From positions 1-5,746 of the forward strand of contig CAJOMM010000070.1 in NCBI GenBank assembly GCA_905235765.1: a stretch of 5,746 nucleotides of DNA, written 5' to 3'. The notes beneath the pieces were generated by a model, which saw nothing but the letters and a program-made list of their open reading frames with translations, was not told the DNA's origin and ran no database searches. Position 1 is the first letter of the stretch, and every line of letters starts with the position of its first letter. The translations under genes were made by a program, and so were the position numbers. Shown here piece by piece: positions 1 through 5,746 of the stretch. Source of the DNA: an uncultured Clostridia bacterium (lineage in GTDB: Bacteria; Bacillota; Clostridia; Christensenellales; Borkfalkiaceae).

Positions 1-12
1 TTCTCTTTCGTT

Positions 13-1296
13 TTATATCGTTTCCAGCGCTTGTTTCAAATCTTCGATTAAATCTTCGGCGTTCTCTATTCCGCACGAATATCTTATAAGCGTAGGAGAA
101 ATTCCGGCATTTTTAAGTTGTTCGTCAGTAAGTTGACGGTGCGTCGTGCTAGCCGGATGCAAACAACAAGTTCTTGCGTCGGCAACGTGAGTTTCAATAG
201 CGGCAACTTTTAAGTTTTTCATAAACTTTTCCGCATCCTCTCTTGTTCCTTTCAAAGAAAAACTCAAAACGCCGCACGATCCGTTAGGTAAATATTTCTG
301 ACCGAGTTTGTAATATTTATCTGTTTTTAATCCGCAGTATCTGACCCACTCAACCTTTTTATGATTGTTCAAAAACTCCGCAACCTTTTGCCCGTTTTCA
401 CAATGACGTTTCATCCTTACGTGTAAACTCTCTAACCCTAAATTTATATAAAAGGCGTTTTGAGGAGACTGAATACTGCCAAAATCTCGCATAAGCTGCG
501 CCGTTGCTTTAGTTATAAAAGCGCCCTCTTTGCCGAATTTTTCCGCGTAAACAATGCCGTGATAACTTTCGTCCGGCTCGGTTAAACCGGGGAATTTATC
601 CTTATATTTCATCCAATCGAACTTCCCGGCGTCAATAATTGCTCCCCCGACGCTTGCTCCGTGCCCGTCTATGTATTTTGTCGTTGAATGCGTAACGATA
701 TCCGCACCCCATTCTATTGGTCTACAATTTATCGGAGTTGCAAAAGTATTATCGACGATAAAAGGAACGCCGTGCTTATGCGCGACTTTTGCAAACAATT
801 CTAAATCTAACACCGAACAAGCCGGGTTCGCTATGGTTTCACCAAACAACGCCTTCGTGTTTGGCTTAAATGCAGCGTCAAGTTCCTCTTCTGTAGCGTC
901 GCCGGAAACAAATGTAAAATCGATGCCCATCTTTTTCATTGTAACGGCAAAAAGATTAAACGTTCCACCGTAAATTGTGGAAGAAGCAACAACGTGATCG
1001 CCTGCGTTTGCGACGTTAAAAACAGCAAAAAAGTTAGCCGCTTGCCCGGAAGACGTAAGCATAGCCGCCGAGCCGCCTTCTAATTCCGCTAATTTTTTTG
1101 CGACTAAATCATTGGTCGGGTTTTGAAGTCTAGTATAAAAATATCCGCTCGCCTCCAAATCGAAAAGTTTTCCCATATCTTCGCTGGTATCGTACTTAAA
1201 GGTCGTACTTTGATAAATAGGAATTTGACGAGGTTCGCCGTTTTTTGGTGTATAACCGCCTTGAACGCATATGGTTTCAATCTTTTTGTCTGACAT
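13..1296 (-). CDS. metY: O-acetylhomoserine sulfhydrylase (MetY-type, PLP-dependent Cys/Met metabolism enzyme)
   Basis: This enzyme condenses O-acetylhomoserine with sulfide to give homocysteine, the direct sulfhydrylation route to methionine, in the cytoplasm. The 427-residue length and full-length match to the Cys/Met-metabolism PLP family (fold type I) fit MetY rather than the ~380-400 residue MetB/MetC enzymes. Visible motifs are YFYTRLQNPT (52-61, phosphate contact from the partner subunit), SSGQAA (82-87, PLP phosphate loop), Tyr109 stacking on the ring, Asp182 in VDNTFATP, the Schiff-base Lys207 in THSTTKY, and Arg405 in RYSCGIE for the substrate carboxylate. HPASTTHRQL (380-389) is typical of the family. 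The ATG at 1296 has a strong AAAGGAG six bases upstream. That site directly follows the smpB stop, and only 9 bases separate the genes, so translation is probably coupled to smpB. No T-box or S-box leader is visible. Some O-acetylserine use is possible; sequence alone cannot settle specificity. Confidence 0.93.
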   Translation of the reverse strand: MSDKKIETICVQGGYTPKNGEPRQIPIYQSTTFKYDTSEDMGKLFDLEASGYFYTRLQNPTNDLVAKKLAELEGGSAAMLTSSGQAANFFAVFNVANAGDHVVASSTIYGGTFNLFAVTMKKMGIDFTFVSGDATEEELDAAFKPNTKALFGETIANPACSVLDLELFAKVAHKHGVPFIVDNTFATPINCRPIEWGADIVTHSTTKYIDGHGASVGGAIIDAGKFDWMKYKDKFPGLTEPDESYHGIVYAEKFGKEGAFITKATAQLMRDFGSIQSPQNAFYINLGLESLHVRMKRHCENGQKVAEFLNNHKKVEWVRYCGLKTDKYYKLGQKYLPNGSCGVLSFSLKGTREDAEKFMKNLKVAAIETHVADARTCCLHPASTTHRQLTDEQLKNAGISPTLIRYSCGIENAEDLIEDLKQALETI

Positions 1297-1301
1297 AATT
1301 T

Positions 1302-1308
1302 CTCCTTT
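1302..1308 (-). promoter_or_regulatory. Strong Shine-Dalgarno of metY overlapping the smpB stop codon
   Basis: On the minus strand the smpB TAA runs straight into AAAGGAG, which lies 5-6 bases before the metY ATG. The last two bases of the stop codon are part of the site. This is the best ribosome binding site in the window and supports the ATG at 1296. Termination on smpB would place a ribosome right at the metY start. Confidence 0.85.
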
Positions 1309-1762
1309 AATAATTAGATTTTAACACGCGATCCGTTTCTCTTTTCAAATCTTTTTCTTTTAAATCGCGTTTTTTGTCGTAAGTATGTTTGCCTTGTGCA
1401 AGCCCGATTTCCATTTTTACTAAAGCTTGTTTAAAATACAGTTTTATCGGTACTAAAGTAAGCCCCTTTTCGGCGATTTTAGAGGACAGTTTTACAATCT
1501 CGCTTTTATGAAGAAGAAGTTTTCTATCCCTTTTTGCGTCTCTTACATTAAACGCGCCGGACTTATCATACACCGCAATATGCATATTTTTAACGTAGAC
1601 TTCCCCGTTATAAACAACGCAAAAACTGTCTTTCAAATTACAATTTCCGTTTCTCACCGATTTAATTTCGCCACCATCAAGGACAATGCCTGCCTCATAT
1701 CTGTCGAGTATAAAATATTCGTGATTTACAGGTCTATTGAAGGTGATTATTCTATTTTCCAT
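1307..1762 (-). CDS. smpB: SsrA-binding protein SmpB
   Basis: SmpB binds the tRNA-like domain of tmRNA and delivers it to ribosomes stalled on broken mRNA, so that the nascent peptide is tagged for proteolysis. The 151-residue length is normal for the family. Family blocks are in order: NRPVNHEYFI (9-18), YEAGIVLDGGEIKSVR (22-37), NLKDSF (42-47), the RKLLLHK segment (80-86), EKGLTLVPIKLYF (98-110), and GKHTYDKKRDLKEKD (124-138) leading into the basic C-terminal tail, which enters the mRNA channel or A site. The usual GTE in the second block is GGE here, a mild change. The ATG at 1762 begins the conserved region at the right distance, yet no Shine-Dalgarno precedes it. A promoter-like sequence close upstream suggests a leaderless transcript. 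The gene lies 45 bases after rnr and 9 before metY. No tmRNA gene was seen within the window. Confidence 0.96.
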   Translation of the reverse strand: MENRIITFNRPVNHEYFILDRYEAGIVLDGGEIKSVRNGNCNLKDSFCVVYNGEVYVKNMHIAVYDKSGAFNVRDAKRDRKLLLHKSEIVKLSSKIAEKGLTLVPIKLYFKQALVKMEIGLAQGKHTYDKKRDLKEKDLKRETDRVLKSNY

Positions 1763-1771
1763 ATTTAATTT

Positions 1772-1800
1772 ATTTTACTACATTGCGCTTATTTTTGCAA
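1772..1800 (-). promoter_or_regulatory. Candidate sigma-70/SigA promoter for smpB
   Basis: On the minus strand a -35-like TTGCAA (1800-1795, 4 of 6 consensus) is separated by exactly 17 bases from a -10-like TAAAAT (1777-1772, 5 of 6). The expected start of transcription, about 7 bases past the -10, falls near 1765, only 0-3 bases before the smpB ATG. This would give a leaderless smpB mRNA and fits the absence of a Shine-Dalgarno. It rests on a consensus match in AT-rich DNA, so it is a prediction only. Confidence 0.5.
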
Positions 1801-1807
1801 GCGTTCT

Positions 1808-3703
1808 TTATTGAACAAGAACAAATTCTGCTTTTCTCGTCATAATATTTACGCCTGCAACTTTAATTTTTACGGTCTGACCCAACTTTAAAACCGTTTT
1901 ACCGTTAGTTACGGTAAATTTCTTTTCATCAATAATCAGTTTTTTCCCTTTTATCGTTTCCGGATTGACCTTTCCTTCAATTCCGTTGGAAAGTTCTACA
2001 AATATACCGAATTCTTTAACGCCGCTTATTACGCCTTCAAACTCTTCGCCGACAAAATTACTGATATAAAGCATTTTATAATATTCGTCTACAGCCCTTT
2101 CCGCTTCTTCAGCGTTCCGTTCTCTTTCTGAAGATTTTTGCGCAACTTTGGGTAAATATTCCGAATATTTTTTCTCTAAATCTTCCGTTCCGCGAATTAA
2201 AGTTTCTTTAAGCAATCTATGAACCACAAGATCCGGATAACGCCTTATAGGAGAAGTAAAATGGCAATAATGTTCTTCGCAAAGTCCAAAATGTCCTATC
2301 GGTTGCGTCGAATATCTCGCTTTCTGCATACTTCTTAAAACAACTCTGTTTACTATTGAATAATAAGATTTATCTTTAGCGGATATCAATATCTTCTGAA
2401 AATCTTTTGAAAATATTTCCCCCTTCCTCCGTTTTATGTTCAGCCCTAACGATGACAAAAAATCAAAAAGCGTTTCCAACTTGTCATCAGCAGGCTTTTC
2501 ATGTATCCTGTATACGAAAGGCTCCTCAAGGTAAAACATATGCTGTGCAATCGTACAGTTTGCAAGTATCATAAATTCTTCTATTATTCGGTGCGCCTTA
2601 TCGCTTTTTGCTTTTTCAACGTTTATATTTCCATTTTTATCTACGGTTATAAGACTTTCGGCGGAATCAAGATCGATGTTGCCGTTAAATTCTCTTTTTT
2701 TAATAAGAATATCTGAAAGTTCGTCAAAAGTTTTTATCGTAGCCACCAAGGGCGAATATTTATTTATTGCCTCAGATTCTCCGTTCAAAATCCTTTGCAC
2801 GTCCGTATAAGTCATTCGGGCGCGGCTTTTTATTACCGATGGAACAATTTCGTAACTACGCACCTTTCCGTTATTGTCTATCACCATAACGCAAGAAAGC
2901 GCATAGCGTTCCACCCCCTGTCTTAACGAACAAAGATCGTTGCATAAAACTTCAGGCAGCATCGGTATAACGTTTTCCGGAAAATAAACGCTTGTACCCC
3001 GTTCGTATGCCTCTTTATCGATTTCCGAACCGAAAGTAACGTAATGACTGACATCCGCAATATGGACGCCTAAAACGTATCCTTCTGCCGTTTTTGAAAC
3101 GGATATTGCGTCGTCAAAATCCCTTGCGTCTTCTCCGTCTATAGTCATTATTAAGTCTTTGGTAAAATCTCTTCTTCCCTCAAAAGAAAGTTTTTCGCGC
3201 TTTAATGTTTCCGCCTCTTTTAGAACTTTTTCAGAAAACGAATCCGGCAAATTAAAATTAAAATAAATAGATTTTAACTCTGCTTCCTTATCAAATTGCC
3301 TGCCGAGAATTTTAACGACGATTCCTTCCGGATTTTTCCGTTTCGGATAAGATACAATTTTACAAATGACTTTATCCCCTGACCTTGTATACAACCCTTT
3401 ACCGAAAGGCACAAAAACATCGTTAAAAAATCTGCGGTCGTCCGGCACGACAAAACCGCCGCGACTTCCAGAAAAGTAAGTCCCGACTAATTTTTCTACG
3501 CCTCTTTTAACAATCTTCAGCACTCTTGCGGTCGTTCTATCTCCATTTTCACAAATTTCGGCAATTACCGTATCGCCGTGCATTGCACCGCGTAAATCGC
3601 CGTGAGACACAAAGTAATCTTTTTTATCAGTTTCTTTAACTATAAAAAAAGCGTAACCACGTTCGTTTCCGCAAATAGTACCCTCTGTAATTTCTCTTTT
3701 CAT
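1808..3703 (-). CDS. rnr: Ribonuclease R (RNB-family 3'-5' exoribonuclease), compact form
   Basis: RNase R is a processive, hydrolytic 3'-5' exoribonuclease that digests structured RNA, and in trans-translation it removes the non-stop mRNA. From the ATG the protein has 631 residues. Domain order is cold-shock domain 1 (about 5-65, with GTICGNERGYAFF and GAMHGDTV), cold-shock domain 2 (about 70-140), the RNB catalytic domain (about 178-500) and S1 (about 552-631). The catalytic motif TIDGEDARDFDDA supplies metal ligands Asp189, Asp195, Asp197 and Asp198. HFTSPIRRYPD (481-491) is the other RNB signature. The protein is shorter than typical RNase R (about 700-800 residues) because it lacks both the N-terminal winged-helix region and the Lys-rich C-terminal tail. 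A TTG two codons upstream (3709) is the only other start; ATG at 3703 is preferred, though neither has a Shine-Dalgarno. The gene follows the secG terminator and precedes smpB, a conserved Bacillota order. Confidence 0.94.
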   Translation of the reverse strand: MKREITEGTICGNERGYAFFIVKETDKKDYFVSHGDLRGAMHGDTVIAEICENGDRTTARVLKIVKRGVEKLVGTYFSGSRGGFVVPDDRRFFNDVFVPFGKGLYTRSGDKVICKIVSYPKRKNPEGIVVKILGRQFDKEAELKSIYFNFNLPDSFSEKVLKEAETLKREKLSFEGRRDFTKDLIMTIDGEDARDFDDAISVSKTAEGYVLGVHIADVSHYVTFGSEIDKEAYERGTSVYFPENVIPMLPEVLCNDLCSLRQGVERYALSCVMVIDNNGKVRSYEIVPSVIKSRARMTYTDVQRILNGESEAINKYSPLVATIKTFDELSDILIKKREFNGNIDLDSAESLITVDKNGNINVEKAKSDKAHRIIEEFMILANCTIAQHMFYLEEPFVYRIHEKPADDKLETLFDFLSSLGLNIKRRKGEIFSKDFQKILISAKDKSYYSIVNRVVLRSMQKARYSTQPIGHFGLCEEHYCHFTSPIRRYPDLVVHRLLKETLIRGTEDLEKKYSEYLPKVAQKSSERERNAEEAERAVDEYYKMLYISNFVGEEFEGVISGVKEFGIFVELSNGIEGKVNPETIKGKKLIIDEKKFTVTNGKTVLKLGQTVKIKVAGVNIMTRKAEFVLVQ

Positions 3704-3710
3704 ACACAAT

Positions 3711-3735
3711 AAAAAAACGGTTCCCGAAGGAACCG
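3711..3735 (-). terminator. Rho-independent terminator downstream of secG
   Basis: On the minus strand CGGTTCC (3735-3729) and GGAACCG (3724-3718) form a perfect 7-bp stem capped by a TTCG loop closed by a C-G pair, the extra-stable UUCG tetraloop. Seven consecutive T residues follow at once (3717-3711). It begins 15 bases after the secG stop. On the plus strand no T-run follows the hairpin, so it works in one direction only. Its T-run ends 7 bases before the rnr ATG, so it also forms the immediate upstream region of rnr. Confidence 0.92.
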
Positions 3736-3750
3736 CTCAAAAAACTTAAC

Positions 3751-4047
3751 TCAATAAAACGATGCGACAATCGCGAACACAACGGCAAGAACCGTAAACA
3801 CGATACCGCTGACAACGGTCAGTCTTCTCATCTTGTGTTCAAAAGTTTTATTTTTATTTTTGCCTAAAAAAGTTTCTGTAGTTCCACCTAATGCGCCCAA
3901 ACCGGAGGAGTTTCCCGGCTGAAACAGTACAACCAATATAATGAATATAGCGCAAAGCGCCATAATTATCAGCGCGATAATCTTTATTACGGGCCAAACG
4001 TTCCAAAATCCGCCCGTTGCCATTATATTACTTAAAATTCCGCTCAT
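3751..4047 (-). CDS. secG: Protein-export translocase subunit SecG
   Basis: SecG is a small membrane subunit of the SecYEG channel; it aids SecA-driven protein export. With the ATG at 4047 the protein has 98 residues. A first membrane segment (about 17-39, ending ILVVLFQPG) is followed by the conserved cytoplasmic loop NSSGLGALGGTTETFLGKNK. After a basic stretch (about 60-72, ending KMRRLT) comes a second membrane segment (about 74-96). This two-helix layout with the Gly-rich loop is diagnostic. The usual length is about 75 residues; the extra residues form a short N-terminal extension before helix 1. The frame stays open to a TTG at 4059, but GGAG at 4057-4054 sits 6 bases before the ATG at 4047, so the TTG is part of the ribosome binding site region and is rejected. 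A promoter precedes the gene and a strong terminator follows, so it may be a single-gene transcript as well as part of read-through from gpmI. Confidence 0.94.
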   Translation of the reverse strand: MSGILSNIMATGGFWNVWPVIKIIALIIMALCAIFIILVVLFQPGNSSGLGALGGTTETFLGKNKNKTFEHKMRRLTVVSGIVFTVLAVVFAIVASFY

Positions 4048-4053
4048 AATATT

Positions 4054-4057
4054 CTCC
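4054..4057 (-). promoter_or_regulatory. Shine-Dalgarno that fixes the secG start at the ATG
   Basis: GGAG lies six bases upstream of the ATG at 4047 on the minus strand. The longer reading from TTG at 4059 would translate this site itself (the TTG shares a G with it) and has no ribosome binding site of its own. The protein therefore starts MSGILSN, four residues shorter than the longest open frame. Confidence 0.8.
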
Positions 4058-4074
4058 AAATTACAATTTAAAAT

Positions 4075-4096
4075 ACTTATTTTCTCGAAAGTAAGT
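4075..4096. promoter_or_regulatory. 22-bp imperfect dyad at the predicted secG transcription start
   Basis: ACTTA (outer arm) and TTTC (inner arm) are mirrored by GAAA and TAAGT around a central two-base step, with one mismatched pair between the arms. The dyad starts just 2 bases after the predicted -10 and spans the expected transcription start near 4092. It could be an operator or a weak 5'-end hairpin in the mRNA. The arms are AT-rich, so chance is a real alternative. Confidence 0.3.
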
Positions 4097-4098
4097 TT

Positions 4099-4127
4099 AT
4101 TTTACCATAAAAACTATAATTTTACAA
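4099..4127 (-). promoter_or_regulatory. Candidate extended -10 SigA promoter for secG
   Basis: On the minus strand TTGTAA (4127-4122, 4 of 6 to the -35 consensus) is followed after 17 bases by TAAAAT (4104-4099, 5 of 6 to the -10). TGG immediately before the -10 supplies the extended -10 TG element. Transcription would start near 4092, giving a 5' leader of about 45 bases that contains the secG ribosome binding site. It lies after the family-expected end of gpmI, in the only longer gap of the window. Confidence 0.6.
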
Positions 4128-5709
4128 CTGTTTTTACGTATATTTTCATCTTTCTATCAAACTTTCGCCTGTCATCTCTTTTGGCTTTGCTATTCCCATA
4201 AGGTCTAAAAGCGTAGGCGCGATGTCGCAAAGCTTTCCGAAGTTTACATCCCAAAATTTCATCGTCGACAACTATGAACGGCACTTTATTCGTCGTGTGT
4301 GCGGTAAACGGATTTCCTGCTTCGTCAATCATCTTATCGGCATTACCGTGATCGGCGGTTATTATAGCCTTTCCGCCCATTTCCTGAATTTTGTCAACCA
4401 CTCTCTTAACGCATATATCTACCGTCGTTACTGCTTTTACGGCTGCGTCGAAAACGCCCGTATGCCCTACCATATCGCAATTAGCAAAATTCAATATCAT
4501 AACGTCGTATTTACCCGTATCAAGCTCTTCAATTACTCTATCGGTTACTTCATACGCGCTCATTTCAGGCTTCAAATCATAGGTCGCAACTTTCGGCGAA
4601 GGTATAACTATCCTCGTTTCTCCGTTGACCGGCGCTTCTAATTTAGCGTTGAAGAAAAAAGTAACGTGAGCATATTTCTCCGTCTCGGCTATATGAAGCT
4701 GAGTTTTCCCTAATTTCGATAAATATTGCGGAAGCGTGTTCATAATTTCATCCGGCGGAAAAGCCACGTAAACGTCCTTAAACGAAGCGTCGTAAACGGC
4801 AAAACCCGTGTAAACAGGGGTTAAAAAACCGGTTTTGCGCTCAAAATACATATTCTTGCCTTTTTCCGAGTCAAAATAAGGCGTAAACTCTTTCTGCGAA
4901 AATGCGCGCGTTATCTGTCTTGCCCTATCCGGACGGAAATTGAAAAATATTATGGAATCCCCTTTTTCTATAAGTCCGATAGGTTTTCCGTTTTCATATA
5001 TATTTGTCGGCACAATAAATTCGTCCGTAATGCCGTTATTGTAAGATTCTTCTATCGCCGATACCGCGTTCTCCGCTTTTTCTCCGCATCCCAAAGTCAA
5101 CATATCGTACGCCTTCTGCGTCCTATCCCAGTTGTTGTCGCGATCCATAGCGTAATATCTTCCGCAGAGGGAAGCAATTTTACCGTAAGACAACTTAGCC
5201 ATTTCGTCGCAAAGCTCTTTCACAAACGTAGCACCGCTTTTAGGATCGGTATCTCTGCCGTCCAAAAAACAATGAACGTAAGTTTCTTTTACGCCGTTTT
5301 CCTTCGCCATCTTCAAAAGAGCAAAGAGATGCGTTATGTGAGAGTGGACGCCACCGGTCGATAAAAGCCCGTATAGGTGCAATTTTTTGCCGTTCTCGGC
5401 AGCGTTTGAAACTGCTTTCAAAAGCGCTTCGTTATTAAAAAAATCACCGTCTGAAATAGATTTGGTTATCTTGGTAAGATCTTGATAAACGATCCTCCCT
5501 GCGCCGATATTCAAATGCCCTACTTCGGAATTTCCCATCTGTCCTTCAGGAAGCCCCACGTCTAAACCGCTTGCCCCTATTAAAGAAGACGGATACTTTT
5601 CCCAAAAACTTTTAACGTTAGGAATTCCTGCCGTTTCGATTGCGTTGCCTTTTTTTTCGGGGTTATAACCGAAACCGTCCATAATAATTATACAATATGG
5701 TTTTTTCAT
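4114..5709 (-). CDS. gpmI: 2,3-bisphosphoglycerate-independent phosphoglycerate mutase, frameshifted near the C-terminus
   Basis: This cytoplasmic Mn-dependent enzyme interconverts 3- and 2-phosphoglycerate in glycolysis and gluconeogenesis. Metal and catalytic residues of the alkaline-phosphatase-like domain are present: Asp11, nucleophile Ser61 in GNSEVGH, Asp412 and His416 in CDMVGH, Asp453-His454 in TADHGN, and His471 in TAHTTN. Substrate-site residues His122 or His124 (VHSH), Asp153 (GRDTDP), Arg184, Arg190, Arg259 and Arg262 (FRPDRAR), and Lys345 (EKYAH) are also visible. After VPFIVVDDE (476-484) the open frame turns into a basic, family-unlike tail and runs to 531 residues. The normal ending is found in the +1 frame and stops at 4146, which would give about 520 residues. 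The ATG at 5709 has AAGGTG a few bases upstream. The gene is either a sequencing indel or a true mutant with an altered tail; all catalytic ligands precede the break. Confidence 0.93.
   Translation of the reverse strand: MKKPYCIIIMDGFGYNPEKKGNAIETAGIPNVKSFWEKYPSSLIGASGLDVGLPEGQMGNSEVGHLNIGAGRIVYQDLTKITKSISDGDFFNNEALLKAVSNAAENGKKLHLYGLLSTGGVHSHITHLFALLKMAKENGVKETYVHCFLDGRDTDPKSGATFVKELCDEMAKLSYGKIASLCGRYYAMDRDNNWDRTQKAYDMLTLGCGEKAENAVSAIEESYNNGITDEFIVPTNIYENGKPIGLIEKGDSIIFFNFRPDRARQITRAFSQKEFTPYFDSEKGKNMYFERKTGFLTPVYTGFAVYDASFKDVYVAFPPDEIMNTLPQYLSKLGKTQLHIAETEKYAHVTFFFNAKLEAPVNGETRIVIPSPKVATYDLKPEMSAYEVTDRVIEELDTGKYDVMILNFANCDMVGHTGVFDAAVKAVTTVDICVKRVVDKIQEMGGKAIITADHGNADKMIDEAGNPFTAHTTNKVPFIVVDDEILGCKLRKALRHRAYAFRPYGNSKAKRDDRRKFDRKMKIYVKTVVKL
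4146..4259 (-). other. Displaced C-terminal coding segment of gpmI in the +1 frame
   Basis: Read from 4259 on the minus strand, this segment encodes a tail containing FGKLCDIAPTLLDLMGI and then KPKEMTGESLIER, followed by TGA at 4148-4146. The DIAPT(L/M)LDL and KPxEMTGESL blocks are the hallmark end of GpmI. It has no start site of its own at a sensible position. The crossover lies below the +1-frame TAG at 4274-4272 and above about 4240. Short runs of A, T and G at 4259-4249 are likely places for a one-base insertion. Confidence 0.88.
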
Positions 5710-5710
5710 T

Positions 5711-5720
5711 TTACACCTTA
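5711..5720 (-). promoter_or_regulatory. Ribosome binding site of gpmI
   Basis: On the minus strand TAAGGTG lies about four bases before the ATG at 5709, a slightly close but good Shine-Dalgarno. No in-frame alternative start further upstream can be judged, as only 37 bases remain in the window. Confidence 0.65.
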
Positions 5721-5726
5721 TAATAA

Positions 5727-5746
5727 AGGCGCATTAAATTGCGCCT
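5727..5746 (-). terminator. Inverted repeat at the window edge, possible weak terminator of the upstream gene
   Basis: On the minus strand AGGCGC and GCGCCT form a perfect 6-bp stem around an 8-base AT loop. It is followed by TTTATTAT, a broken T-run. The stem reaches the last base of the window and may continue outside it. It could end transcription of the gene before gpmI, or be a 5' leader hairpin of gpmI. Confidence 0.4.

Noticed and set aside
671..973. Plus-strand open frame of 100 codons opposite metY
   Set aside because: It is antisense to the core PLP domain of metY and lacks a ribosome binding site; it is a shadow.
1780..1805. Hairpin between rnr and smpB (CGCTT paired with AAGCG) as a terminator
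   Set aside because: The stem has only 5 bp with an 8-base loop, and no T-run follows on the minus strand; it overlaps the better-supported promoter candidate.
3704..3709. rnr start at TTG 3709
   Set aside because: It adds only Met-Cys, lies against the terminator T-run, and has no better ribosome binding site than the ATG at 3703. It cannot be strictly excluded.
3711..3735. Bidirectional function of the secG terminator
   Set aside because: The plus strand has no T-run after the hairpin, and no plus-strand gene exists here.
4048..4059. secG start at TTG 4059
   Set aside because: The GGAG site overlaps this codon and is correctly spaced for the ATG at 4047.
4146..4274. Programmed +1 frameshifting in gpmI
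   Set aside because: There is no stop codon or rare slow codon at the crossover and no stimulatory hairpin or internal Shine-Dalgarno that I can see; the unshifted frame stays open for about 48 codons. An indel is simpler.
4222..4641. Plus-strand open frame of 139 codons opposite gpmI
   Set aside because: It lies wholly antisense to the conserved GpmI C-terminal domain, has no ribosome binding site or recognisable domain, and its composition is that of a reverse-strand shadow.

Overview
The window carries five protein genes, all on the minus strand. Read in the direction of transcription (from high to low coordinates) they are gpmI, secG, rnr, smpB and a metY-type sulfhydrylase. Base composition is AT-rich and intergenic gaps are short. 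The secG-rnr-smpB order next to a glycolytic gene is the classic arrangement of Bacillota, most like Clostridia. The class-level assignment is inference from gene order and composition; no rRNA or other marker is present.

Layout: 5746-5710 is a short leader with an inverted repeat and an AAGGTG ribosome binding site. gpmI (5709 down to about 4146, or 4114 as the frame stays open) encodes cofactor-independent phosphoglycerate mutase. Its last ~37 family-typical residues lie in the +1 frame, so it carries a one-base frameshift or a sequencing indel. About 100 bases then hold a good extended -10 promoter and a dyad in front of secG (translocase subunit). secG ends in a perfect intrinsic terminator with a UUCG loop. 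Only 7 bases after its U-run comes the ATG of rnr (exoribonuclease R), which has no visible Shine-Dalgarno. A 45-base gap with a promoter-like sequence placed to give a leaderless mRNA precedes smpB (trans-translation factor). metY follows smpB by 9 bases with a strong AAAGGAG site, so the two are probably co-transcribed and translationally coupled.

Functionally, rnr and smpB belong to one process: SmpB with tmRNA rescues stalled ribosomes and RNase R degrades the defective mRNA. No tmRNA gene is seen here. gpmI is glycolysis, secG is protein export, and metY is sulfur assimilation. I see no novel system, mobile element, CRISPR array or RNA gene. The points worth a second look are the displaced gpmI C-terminus, the unusual translation starts of rnr and smpB, and the minimal architecture of RNase R.
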